Positions 1-8,222 of a stretch of DNA of 20,436 nt are shown in pieces. This DNA is from Planctomycetaceae bacterium (GTDB lineage Bacteria > Planctomycetota > Planctomycetia > Pirellulales > Pirellulaceae). Numbering within the stretch: the stretch's first letter is position 1; each line of letters starts with the position of its first letter. Made by a program: the position numbers and the translations under genes. Below the pieces are notes generated by a model that worked only from the letters and a program-made list of their open reading frames with translations, was not told where the DNA came from and made no database searches. The stretch lies in NCBI GenBank assembly GCA_012965455.1, contig DTSG01000582.1:1-20436 (forward strand). The letters are read 5' to 3'.

Positions 1-1311
1 AAGAGCAAATTTGCCAGCTTTGCCAGCTTTGGCAAAGCGCAACAAGGACATCTCTGTTTACAGGACCATGGCAATTTGGTGTCTTATCGAAATATCAAGA
101 TTCGCTTGCCGCGAGCTGATGACGCAGCACCGAAGTCGAGTGATTCAAAAATGGACTTAGAAGTTGTCGAAGCATTTCCACAACTAAAGTGGGAGGATTT
201 CGAAGGAGCGGATGAGAACGGCCGCGTACAAGTCTTGCGGCCGGTGGAGTTGATTCATCCTGGAGATGGCACGAATCGATTGTTTGCCGCTGATCAGAGA
301 GGGCGAATTTATGCCATTAACAACCAAGCTGACGTTAAGGAAGCGACAGTGATTCTAGATATACAGGATCGAGTACAAGCTCATGACGCAGCGTCCAACG
401 TAAACGAAGAGGGTTTGTTGGGGATGGCAATCCACCCGAAATTCAAACAGAACGGATACGTTTTTGTTTATTACACGTCCAATAAGTCGTCGCTAAAAAA
501 TGGTCGGTTTAGCTATGTTTCTCGTTTTACTGTGGACCGATCAACTGGAACGGCCAGTGGTGATAGTGAATTGATTTTAATGAAGATCGACCAGCCATTT
601 GCAAATCACAATGGTGGCCCGATGACTTTTGGTAATGATGGGTTGTTATATATTGGTTTTGGGGACGGCGGTGGTCGTAATGACCCCGACGGCCGTGGTC
701 AGGATTTAAGTAATCTGATGGGTACCATCCTTAGAATTGATGTAGATCATAAATCTGCAGGTAAGAATTATGCGATTCCAGCGGATAATCCCTTCTTGCA
801 GACGAAAGGCGCTTTGCCAGAAATTTACGCCTACGGAATTCGAAACCCCTGGCGTATTGCCAATGACCCTCTGACGGGGAATATTTGGATCGCCGACGTG
901 GGGCAAGATCAGTGGGAAGAGATTAATATTCTTCGCAAAGGTGCTAATTATGGTTGGAGTATCGCGGAAGGAAGCTATGGATTTGGTAATGCAAAAGTCA
1001 ATCCCAACGTAAAGGTGACGGACCCTATTTGGGAATACGATCATCAAATCGGTAAGTCCGTCACGGGTGGATACGTGTACCGCGGTAAAGTGTTTCCCAA
1101 GCTGGTTGGATGCTATTTATTCGCTGATTATACAAGCGGAAGGATTTGGGCATTGCGATATGATTCTAAAAGGCAACAAGTGACCGAAAATATTCAGCTG
1201 CGAGGTACCGGCAGTCCCGTCATGGCCTTTGGGTTAGACGAGCAAGGTGAAGTTTATTTCACCGGTGAGTCAGTGAACGGAAAGAGTATCTTTAAATTCC
1301 GACCGAATTAG
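1..1311 (+). CDS. DUF1080 / PQQ-dependent sugar dehydrogenase fusion, 5' end missing
   Basis: The frame is open from base 1, so the gene begins outside the window; the TTG at 76 is only an internal codon. The first ~35 residues carry FGKAQQGHLCLQDHGN then YRNIKIR, which matches the C-terminal end of DUF1080 (3-keto-disaccharide hydrolase, LamG-like) domains. The rest (from about base 220) is a glucose/sorbosone dehydrogenase beta-propeller (GSDH family). It shows NEEGLLGMAIHP, NHNGGPMTFG, GFGDGG, DPDGRGQD, YGIRNPWR, ADVGQDQWEEIN, GANYGW and GGYVYRG, including the His and Arg-Asn pair that line the active site in soluble glucose dehydrogenase. Such proteins are usually exported and oxidise sugars with PQQ. 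A signal peptide cannot be judged because the N-terminus is absent. The gene ends 17 bases before the convergent amidohydrolase. The family call is firm, the substrate unknown. Confidence 0.9.
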   Translation, partial: KSKFASFASFGKAQQGHLCLQDHGNLVSYRNIKIRLPRADDAAPKSSDSKMDLEVVEAFPQLKWEDFEGADENGRVQVLRPVELIHPGDGTNRLFAADQRGRIYAINNQADVKEATVILDIQDRVQAHDAASNVNEEGLLGMAIHPKFKQNGYVFVYYTSNKSSLKNGRFSYVSRFTVDRSTGTASGDSELILMKIDQPFANHNGGPMTFGNDGLLYIGFGDGGGRNDPDGRGQDLSNLMGTILRIDVDHKSAGKNYAIPADNPFLQTKGALPEIYAYGIRNPWRIANDPLTGNIWIADVGQDQWEEINILRKGANYGWSIAEGSYGFGNAKVNPNVKVTDPIWEYDHQIGKSVTGGYVYRGKVFPKLVGCYLFADYTSGRIWALRYDSKRQQVTENIQLRGTGSPVMAFGLDEQGEVYFTGESVNGKSIFKFRPN

Positions 1312-1328
1312 CACGAATGATCGGTGCC

Positions 1329-2309
1329 CTATTCTTGTAGTAGGTCCAAGATCAGGTTTTCGTATTTGGGGCCATAGTTGTAGGCTCGTTTGATATGTAA
1401 ATCGAGGTCGAGCAGGTTTTTGCGGTTGGGCGGAAAGAACCCTACGCGGCGGAGGTGGGGGATGCGTGACGGTGGAATGGGATAGTCACTGCCGTGAATA
1501 ATGCGACTTGTAATACTCTCAGATTCTAAACTTAGTCGTTTACAAGCAGCGAGTCGAACGAACCCAGCCATCACGGCTGTATCTCCGTACAAGTTGTCGT
1601 TGCGGTTCATCATTTCGATAAAGTGCGGGTAATAATCTTCTCGGTCGAAAAACGCACAAGTACCACAATGTGCAGCAATGATTGTGCCGCCATGATCGAG
1701 TGCACGCTGGAGCTTTGCGGGGTCGGTGAATTTTTGTGAAATGACTTTGCAGGAATGTTCATATCCAGTGTGGAAAACTAGCACCATCCCCATATCGGCA
1801 GCATGTTTATAAAACGGATCAAAGGCCACAAGGTCGGGACTGACACCCTGAATTGCTGTATGGATTTTGACAATGCGACAACCCGCATCCCACACGCGGT
1901 CTAGCTCCTGCAATGCATCTTGGCGAAGGGGGTTAATACTGCAGCAGGGTATGATTTTGTCAGAGCGAGTTGCCAAGTGCAGTACATAATCGTTGGACAC
2001 AAAAAAGTGCGTATGGGCGAGGTCGATCGTACCATCGTCACGATAAACGGCATCTTGTGCAAACAGCACGACGTAGTCGAGCTGCGTTGTTTCCAGGTCG
2101 TGAAATAGTCGATTTAAAAGCTTTTCGGACATCGTATCACCTTTTTCGCGACGGATGCCTGAGAGCCGAATCAACATTTTGGTGATCAGCGATTTTTGAG
2201 TGGAAGGTGACAGAAATCCATCAGCTGGATTTTCACCCCAGCAAATAATATGTGTGTGGGCGTCAACGGACAATGATGAAGAATCGTGATTCACTTGTTT
2301 TTCCAGCAA
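1329..2309 (-). CDS. metal-dependent amidohydrolase (amidohydrolase 2 family, TIM barrel)
   Basis: The 326-residue protein has the metal-ligand pattern of amidohydrolase-related TIM barrels: DAHTHI near the N-terminus, FHTGYE, IIAAHCGTC, and GSDYP late in the chain, with CCSINPLR and VKIHTAIQG between them. Family members hydrolyse or decarboxylate small molecules in the cytoplasm; the substrate here cannot be told. No signal peptide is visible. The start is uncertain. TTG at 2309 is used here, and a GTG at 2294 (5 codons in) has a GGA-rich stretch upstream; the first ATG lies beyond the HTH motif and is excluded. The gene begins 9 bases after the stop of the acyltransferase fusion gene on the same strand, so the two are probably co-transcribed and may act on related substrates. 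Confidence 0.85.
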   Translation of the reverse strand: MLEKQVNHDSSSLSVDAHTHIICWGENPADGFLSPSTQKSLITKMLIRLSGIRREKGDTMSEKLLNRLFHDLETTQLDYVVLFAQDAVYRDDGTIDLAHTHFFVSNDYVLHLATRSDKIIPCCSINPLRQDALQELDRVWDAGCRIVKIHTAIQGVSPDLVAFDPFYKHAADMGMVLVFHTGYEHSCKVISQKFTDPAKLQRALDHGGTIIAAHCGTCAFFDREDYYPHFIEMMNRNDNLYGDTAVMAGFVRLAACKRLSLESESITSRIIHGSDYPIPPSRIPHLRRVGFFPPNRKNLLDLDLHIKRAYNYGPKYENLILDLLQE

Positions 2310-2318
2310 CGTTCCGAG

Positions 2319-5300
2319 CTAATTCAATTCGGCACGTTTGCGACGACGACGTCGAACCGTGACCTGATAAAGTGCTGCTCCAACGGTCGTGCTAAAGCAC
2401 AAGTAAAATAGATATTCCGTAGGCCTAGTTATGAGTGCTCGCAATCCATGTTGTCGGCGTTCCCATTCCCATGTTAATCCCGGACGGTTTAACGTCTCTT
2501 CAAAAAAGGCGTGATCTGGCCCGGTCGTTGAGCCGTTGAAAATCATGAGCGTCGAAGTTGGTTTTTTATGGCGATCGGTGTCGATCCAAGCAACTAATTG
2601 CAGCTGGTTGTTTGGATCGTTTTGCTGGACGGCGTCGACATAGGACTGGACAATGTTTTGTGCTGGTAAAGTGGGCGTTCCCAAGATGGTAGTCAGATCA
2701 AATTGCAATGGATAGCCTTCACGATTTCCTTCGTAACAGCGATACAAAACCTCTGTACACACTAATGTATTTGGACTTTCAAAATTGAAATCGAAATCAT
2801 AATCTCGACCTAAATAGTAATATGCTCGAGCGACGGCTGAGGCAATTTGTGCGTCGGATAGTAGAACTGGACGGAAAGCACACACCGACGTTGCCTCACC
2901 AGCTGAATGCTCGATCGTGTTAAGGACGACTCCTTCACTGACAGCTTCGATGACATGATGATGTTCGTAGCGGTTTTCAGCGACCGGTCTTTCGAATTCA
3001 TCAAGAATGTCGCGCAGGGACTGAGCGTGAGCCTTGCCTGATTTGTATTCCGATTTCTCATCGTCATCAGCGAATTCCAGAATCTTATCGCGTACTAGTT
3101 CATAGATACCCGCATCTTTCATTTCTTGTACCGTTCCGACATACATTGCTCCGTGTGGCCAAAAGCCAGGCAGAAATGCATTAGAGGCATACCAATTTCG
3201 CCGTTCAATCAGCATGTCTCCAGGTTTCAAAGCTTGATGAAATCCATGTAGGTCGTCGGCCCCAATCAGGTTGTCGATTTCTCGTTGGTTAACCTTGAAG
3301 TCACCGATGACGGTTGCGGTAAAGGTCTGAATGTATTGGTACAGATCAGTAGCATTGTCCTTCGCGTCTCGCAACGCACGGTTTACATCAGCCCTAATAC
3401 CAAACTCAGGAATCCCAGCAATTTCCACTCGAGAATTTTCAATTATGTTGTGCAGCGGCGAGTTTTTGAGGGCAAATCTATCTCGTTGCAGATAGGCCGT
3501 TTCAGCGGCGAAAATCATATCTTGGTAGGTTGCATCAAGCATCTCGCGTTGCACGCTATCAAACACACCTGCTGGAATTCCCCAGCGAGTTTCGGGAAGG
3601 TTAAGCAACTGTCGCACTCGTGGAAGATCATCATGTGCTTTGACGAAATTAGCGGACATCTCGTGTCGTAAAAGTGTGGCGGCGACGAAAAGGACTAAAG
3701 CGCGATCCTGAGATTGTTGATTGTCAAACAGAGATTTATCTTGATACGGTCGATAGGTTATCAAGATTCGTAGTAAGCTATCACGATAGGTGCAATATCG
3801 ATGCAGCAAGCTTTGGATTTGGTCACTATCTTGTTGGTTTTCAATATGGACATTGCCTGCTTTGTAACCGGCTAGCAGTTCGCGCGCCTTGTTCAGAGTG
3901 TTGCGATAAGCCTGTTCAATCGTAATAAGTTCTTTCGTTGCTGCAGATTGAGATTCATGAACTTCCGCCGATGATTTTAATACTAATGGATTTGTCGCTT
4001 CCGTTTTTGGTGCAAATTGTGAACTGACTAGATTCGCCGCATAAAAATAGATGACAAACGCAATTGCTAAAAAACAGGCGGTTCCGATCGCCTTGGCAAA
4101 TAGCATCATGAAGGGGCGAACGGTCGGGGTTTTTTCGGGCCGAGGTGATATTTCCGCATACTTTTCTGCGTATTCGATTAACGTGACTCGGATGCCTGCT
4201 AGTTTCTCTCGCAGGTCGTGTAACTGCTTGCGATTGGTAAGCGTTCGGAACTGATGGCCCATATGGCGCATAGATTTGGCGAAAAAGGGCCAATACCGCA
4301 AAGCAATGCTACCGGTGATAGGCAATATAAAATTCATCATCATCGCCATCGGCAATTGTTGCGTTTCGTATAAAACGGTCAGATAGATGATCCCATACCA
4401 CACTAGGTAAATAGGGATTCCACAAACAAGTCGCCAGGTAGTAATCGTCTTCTGACCGTCATCCTGAAACTTCGCCGAAACTTTGCGAGTAACGAGAAAT
4501 GGCACCATATTCATCATGGACCCGAACAAGGCTGGTAAAAACCAGAGCACGAGTACTGCGAGTTGCCACAAAAAAGTGAAGATGGCATAAGTTCGACTGC
4601 GATTTAAAATGGGATCGTCGATGACTAAACCGGCGACGCGCAATTCACGATGATAGGATTCAACTTTTCCAATGATCTCTTCGGCGGTAGCTGGATCTTG
4701 CTCGTAATAATAATTAATGGCGTCGGCAATTCGTTTGCGGCGCATGAGAGCCGGGACTTGGTCGGACGGTTTATGTTTTGTTCGTTTAAAAATAATTTCC
4801 AGATCAGTAAGGAGCGGATCCCAATCCGTGTTGTCGACATGGACGATTACATTTTTAAGAGCAGTGCCTAATTCTTCGGTAAGTTTACGTCTTAAACGTT
4901 TGTCATCGCTGGGAGCAATCGGTTCCTCATTGTCTTGCGAATGTTCGGGAATCCAACTGGCAAGATCGAGAGGTTGTCCCACGTCGATCCAAACTTTACT
5001 TCCCAGCTGTTCTTTTTTGTCGTAGTTAATTCCCAACGGGATGATGATCAGATCGGTGACGCCGTTGTCGAATGCTTCGAGTGCAATCCGCGCTGCGCCG
5101 CTTCTTACCATTCCAAGTTGTCGTTTGTCAGAGGAGATGCCTTCGGGGAAGATGCCCATGGCTCTTCCGGCTTTGAGTCCTTTAGCGACGAGCGCTAGGC
5201 TAGCGCTATTCTTTTTGACTTGTCGCGCATCATCGCGGCCGCGATAAGCCGGCACCATCCCAAGCGCTTTGATGATGGGCCCGAGTAGAGGTGTTTTAAA

Positions 5301-5549
5301 CAGAGGCGCTTTGGCCATAAAGCTGACCGGACGGCGAGCGGCGATACCGATTAAAATAGGATCGACAAGTGAATTGGGATGATTAGCGCAAAATAAGACC
5401 GGACCGGTTTTGGGAATTCGTTCCGCACCGGTTATTTGGATGCGAGGGTAATACCGCTTAATCACGCGGTGAGCAAATTTACGGATGAATGTGCCGAGTA
5501 GATTCGTGAAACGAGTATGCATGTTGGGTAACCGAGGGGGATGAAACAA
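2319..5549 (-). CDS. PlsC-type acyltransferase fused to a membrane region and a YiiX-like papain-fold domain
   Basis: This is a large multi-domain protein of up to 1076 residues. Residues ~40-240 are a glycerolipid acyltransferase domain with ANHPNSLVDP (His57, Asp63), a GMVPAYRGRDD segment and the FPEGISS block. The His-Asp spacing is H-x5-D, not the usual H-x4-D. Residues ~325-420 and ~485-510 hold several hydrophobic membrane segments, followed by a long, mostly helical region. Residues ~765-945 resemble permuted NlpC/P60 (YiiX/DUF830) domains: LKPGDMLIERR, a His in FWPHGAMYVG (~798) and a Cys in LVCTEVLYRCYEG (~931). A final membrane segment precedes an Arg/Lys-rich tail (VRRRRRKRAELN). 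Likely an inner-membrane enzyme that acylates lysophospholipid and carries a second hydrolase or acyltransferase head. The start is TTG 5549 or ATG 5522 (residue 10); neither has a clear ribosome site, and the ATG is the safer choice. Confidence 0.85.
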   Translation of the reverse strand: MFHPPRLPNMHTRFTNLLGTFIRKFAHRVIKRYYPRIQITGAERIPKTGPVLFCANHPNSLVDPILIGIAARRPVSFMAKAPLFKTPLLGPIIKALGMVPAYRGRDDARQVKKNSASLALVAKGLKAGRAMGIFPEGISSDKRQLGMVRSGAARIALEAFDNGVTDLIIIPLGINYDKKEQLGSKVWIDVGQPLDLASWIPEHSQDNEEPIAPSDDKRLRRKLTEELGTALKNVIVHVDNTDWDPLLTDLEIIFKRTKHKPSDQVPALMRRKRIADAINYYYEQDPATAEEIIGKVESYHRELRVAGLVIDDPILNRSRTYAIFTFLWQLAVLVLWFLPALFGSMMNMVPFLVTRKVSAKFQDDGQKTITTWRLVCGIPIYLVWYGIIYLTVLYETQQLPMAMMMNFILPITGSIALRYWPFFAKSMRHMGHQFRTLTNRKQLHDLREKLAGIRVTLIEYAEKYAEISPRPEKTPTVRPFMMLFAKAIGTACFLAIAFVIYFYAANLVSSQFAPKTEATNPLVLKSSAEVHESQSAATKELITIEQAYRNTLNKARELLAGYKAGNVHIENQQDSDQIQSLLHRYCTYRDSLLRILITYRPYQDKSLFDNQQSQDRALVLFVAATLLRHEMSANFVKAHDDLPRVRQLLNLPETRWGIPAGVFDSVQREMLDATYQDMIFAAETAYLQRDRFALKNSPLHNIIENSRVEIAGIPEFGIRADVNRALRDAKDNATDLYQYIQTFTATVIGDFKVNQREIDNLIGADDLHGFHQALKPGDMLIERRNWYASNAFLPGFWPHGAMYVGTVQEMKDAGIYELVRDKILEFADDDEKSEYKSGKAHAQSLRDILDEFERPVAENRYEHHHVIEAVSEGVVLNTIEHSAGEATSVCAFRPVLLSDAQIASAVARAYYYLGRDYDFDFNFESPNTLVCTEVLYRCYEGNREGYPLQFDLTTILGTPTLPAQNIVQSYVDAVQQNDPNNQLQLVAWIDTDRHKKPTSTLMIFNGSTTGPDHAFFEETLNRPGLTWEWERRQHGLRALITRPTEYLFYLCFSTTVGAALYQVTVRRRRRKRAELN

Positions 5550-5557
5550 GAGAATGC

Positions 5558-5565
5558 ATTATAAT
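5558..5565. promoter_or_regulatory. possible divergent promoter core
   Basis: The palindrome ATTATAAT gives a perfect TATAAT on both strands within the gap between the acyltransferase fusion (minus) and the esterase (plus). It could serve as the -10 element for either gene. No convincing -35 box lies at 16-18 bases on either side, so this rests on one hexamer and its position. If the acyltransferase starts at 5549, its leader would be very short; the ATG at 5522 fits better. Confidence 0.3.
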
Positions 5566-5591
5566 GTACAATTGGATTCAAACAGTCACAA

Positions 5592-5597
5592 AAGGGA
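5592..5597 (+). promoter_or_regulatory. ribosome binding site of the esterase gene
   Basis: AAGGGA sits 7 bases before the ATG at 5605 and supports that start. Clear Shine-Dalgarno sequences are scarce in this window. Confidence 0.6.
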
Positions 5598-5604
5598 ATG
5601 ACGA

Positions 5605-6492
5605 ATGAGCTTGAACTGGATTGCTTTACTAACTGTATTTGTGTTCGTTAACATTCCTAGCATATCAGCGACTGAGGGTAAACCGGAAAATATCTGGCCC
5701 AGCACCGCACCTCAGGAAACAGACAATATTGGCGAGGAAAAAGCGACGCCGAGTAAGCCTGGACAAAAGCAAGTACTTAGGATTTCTAATGTTTCGACGC
5801 CGACGTTACAGTTTTATCCAGCTCCAAAAGGCAAGAACTCAGGCACGACGATCGTGGTGTGTCCTGGTGGTGGATACAACATACTGGCGTTTGATTTAGA
5901 AGGTACGGAAGTTTGTGAGTGGTTGAATACAATTGGCGTTAATGCAGTTCTTTTAAAATATCGTGTACCCCGACGTGCCGGTTTGCCTCCTTATCACGCG
6001 CCATTACAAGACGCTCAGCGAACGCTAAGTATCACTCGTGCTCGGGCAAAGCAGTGGGAAATCGCCGAGGACCGCATTGGTATACTAGGCTTTTCAGCAG
6101 GGGGAAATCTGGCCGCGATGGCGGCTCTGAAATATAGCCAACGAAATTATGATGAAATCGATGCGATCGATAAGGTTAGCTGTCGCCCAGATTTCGCCGT
6201 ATTAGTTTATCCTGCTTATCTAGTTAAGGATGGAAAATTAGTACCCGAAGTACAAGTCACTAAAAATACGCCACCGATGTTTATGGCGCACGCCTATAAC
6301 GACGGTGTGACTCCCGAAAGCAGTGTCTTGTTATGGTTGGCATTGAAGCGAACGGGAGTGCTTGCGGAAATGCATATCACCGAAACCGGTGGTCATGGCT
6401 ATGGCTTGCGAAAATCATCATCCAATAGTCATCGTTGGCCACAACGCTGTGAGCAATGGATGCGAGAACGCGGTTTGTTAGGCAAAATGTAA
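5605..6492 (+). CDS. secreted alpha/beta-hydrolase esterase (BD-FAE / acetyl-esterase type)
   Basis: The 295-residue protein starts with a signal peptide (hydrophobic run IALLTVFVFVNIPSI, cleavage likely after ...SISA). It then has the features of an alpha/beta-hydrolase esterase of the BD-FAE / acetyl-xylan-esterase group: oxyanion motif CPGGGY, nucleophile elbow GFSAGG (Ser164), acid Asp233 in YNDGVTPES, and His264 in TGGHGYG. The triad is complete, so an active enzyme is expected, probably removing acetyl or other acyl groups from plant or algal polysaccharides outside the cytoplasm. The ATG at 5605 is supported by AAGGGA at 5592-5597. It stands alone on the plus strand and converges with the D-aminoacylase gene 36 bases downstream. 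Confidence 0.9.
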   Translation: MSLNWIALLTVFVFVNIPSISATEGKPENIWPSTAPQETDNIGEEKATPSKPGQKQVLRISNVSTPTLQFYPAPKGKNSGTTIVVCPGGGYNILAFDLEGTEVCEWLNTIGVNAVLLKYRVPRRAGLPPYHAPLQDAQRTLSITRARAKQWEIAEDRIGILGFSAGGNLAAMAALKYSQRNYDEIDAIDKVSCRPDFAVLVYPAYLVKDGKLVPEVQVTKNTPPMFMAHAYNDGVTPESSVLLWLALKRTGVLAEMHITETGGHGYGLRKSSSNSHRWPQRCEQWMRERGLLGKM

Positions 6493-6528
6493 ACGAATGA
6501 TGGACGTTGTTCCGCTAGGCGAGTGATT

Positions 6529-8079
6529 TTAGCGAGCCGGTTTTTTTAGTGCTTGGCCGTGCAGGGCACCTGTTGGTCGACCTCGGTACACGGCAAGTTC
6601 ACCACCGATAAACACATATTCGATGCCGACGCAGTATTGATGAGGGTCATCAAACGTCGCTTTGTCCTGTAGTGTCGTGGGATCATAAACGACTATATCG
6701 GCAATCATATTTGGTTTTAGCGTGCCCCGATCTTTAAGCCCTAGGATCTCAGCAGGCAGCCCGGTTGCACTGCGAATAGCATGTCCAACAGAGATGATTT
6801 TTTCTTGTTGTGCAAAGAGGCTGATTTTGCGAGGAAATGTGCCATAGCTTCTGGGGTGTGGTTTATCGGCACCGGGCAAATAAGCTCGACCGTCCGAAGC
6901 GGTGGCCACCCAAGGGAGACTCATCACAAAGCGTATATCTTCGGGATCCATACTAAAGTTCACCACACCCGCACCGCCATTGCGTTCGATCACCTCAACA
7001 ATTTCAAGAGCCGGCATGTTTTCTAGTTTTGCAATTTGAGCGATGCTTTTTCCAACCCATTTCTGTTGGTAGCAGCGAGCAATCCGAATGGCCGCGCCGT
7101 CATCCGTTCGGTCTAGTTTCGCTTGGATTGCCATTCGTATACGTTTACCATCCTGAGGATCATCGAATCGCTCTATCATTGCTTGCCGGCCTCCGGCACG
7201 AGCCCAAGTAGGGATGGTCGTCGCGCTGAGTGAAGTACTGGAAGCTCTGTAGGGATATTGATCCGCAGTCACTTGTTGACCGTCGTCACGAGCAGCTTGG
7301 ATGGTTTTGGCAGCCACACGCACTAATCCCCAGTTATTGCGGCCGCTGGACTTAAAGTGTGATATGTGCACTGGCAGGTTGGCATCGCGTCCAATTTGCA
7401 TCGCTTCATTGACACTGTTGATCAAACCACTGCCTTCTCCGCGGATGTGGCTCACGTAGATGCCGCCGTATTTGGCGACGACGGATGCAATGGCTGTGAT
7501 TTCTGCTGTGTCGGCGTATGAACTTGGTACATAGATGAGGCCAGTCGACATGCCCCAGGCACCATCGTCCATCGCTTTATCAGCGAGTTTCAACATGGCT
7601 GCTTGTTCCTCAGATGTTGCCTTACGGCGTTCATTGCCCATGACTTCTCTGCGCAAATTTCCTTGCGCTAGGAGATGGATGACGTTTGTACCACTGCCAG
7701 CTTGGTTTATTGCGGTGTAATACTTGTCGACATTAACGGGCCCTGAGCCGCAATTGCCAGTCACGATGGTCGTACATCCTTGCAGTAAGTAGTTTATGTT
7801 AGCGCGAGTGGACGCAGCCACGACTTGGTTATCGCTGTGATTATGTAAATCAATAAAACCAGGGCATATGATCTTGCCCGTGCAATCGATGATTAACTTT
7901 GCGGCTATATCTTTATTTTTTGCGAGGTCAAGGATTTTGCCGTTGTTGATTGCAATGTCACCTATGCGACTATCGAGAGATTTCCCGTCGTAGATGGTGC
8001 CGTTGGTTAACAAGACATCGATCTCAATAGCGGACACTAATGATGGAAACAACAATAAGATAATAAAGCAACGAATCAT
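6529..8079 (-). CDS. secreted N-acyl-D-amino-acid deacylase (D-aminoacylase)
   Basis: The protein is 516 residues from the ATG at 8079. That ATG gives a clean signal peptide (MIRCFIILLLFPSLVSA) and has AGGTG 5 bases upstream; the open frame extends to a TTG at 8109, which would put ten polar residues in front of the signal. It matches D-aminoacylases of the Amidohydro_3 group: DLHNHSD metal pair, the GNCGSG cysteine ligand, SHIRGEG, HISHFKSSG, DQYPYRAS, and ATASDGRAY before a conserved PHPRSYG. All metal ligands known for the family are present. It should hydrolyse N-acyl-D-amino acids to free D-amino acids in the periplasm, perhaps scavenging from peptidoglycan. It follows the Fsr-like MFS gene after 143 bases, so it may have its own promoter. 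Confidence 0.9.
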   Translation of the reverse strand: MIRCFIILLLFPSLVSAIEIDVLLTNGTIYDGKSLDSRIGDIAINNGKILDLAKNKDIAAKLIIDCTGKIICPGFIDLHNHSDNQVVAASTRANINYLLQGCTTIVTGNCGSGPVNVDKYYTAINQAGSGTNVIHLLAQGNLRREVMGNERRKATSEEQAAMLKLADKAMDDGAWGMSTGLIYVPSSYADTAEITAIASVVAKYGGIYVSHIRGEGSGLINSVNEAMQIGRDANLPVHISHFKSSGRNNWGLVRVAAKTIQAARDDGQQVTADQYPYRASSTSLSATTIPTWARAGGRQAMIERFDDPQDGKRIRMAIQAKLDRTDDGAAIRIARCYQQKWVGKSIAQIAKLENMPALEIVEVIERNGGAGVVNFSMDPEDIRFVMSLPWVATASDGRAYLPGADKPHPRSYGTFPRKISLFAQQEKIISVGHAIRSATGLPAEILGLKDRGTLKPNMIADIVVYDPTTLQDKATFDDPHQYCVGIEYVFIGGELAVYRGRPTGALHGQALKKPAR

Positions 8080-8084
8080 GAGGG

Positions 8085-8089
8085 CACCT
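8085..8089 (-). promoter_or_regulatory. ribosome binding site that fixes the D-aminoacylase start
   Basis: AGGTG on the minus strand lies 5 bases before the ATG at 8079. It favours that start over the upstream in-frame TTG at 8109. Confidence 0.6.
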
Positions 8090-8222
8090 GATTGGAAATG
8101 ATACGACAAAATATGTAAGAGTATTCTAGCACGGCGCGTAGGAGCGGAGTCGGCCGCAGGAGGATGCCCACCCGTTCACAAAAAACGGTTTACCGATTAC
8201 CCCCCCTTTAACTTGCGAAACA

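Noticed and set aside
706..1047. Minus-strand open frame inside the sugar dehydrogenase gene
   Set aside because: No recognisable motifs, and it is fully covered by a well-supported gene on the other strand. The same holds for the other antisense frames in the window.
8180..8195. Minus-strand terminator after the Fsr-like MFS gene (CGGTAAACCG then TTTTTT)
   Set aside because: The stem is only 3-4 bp with a minimal loop, too weak to call despite the T-run.
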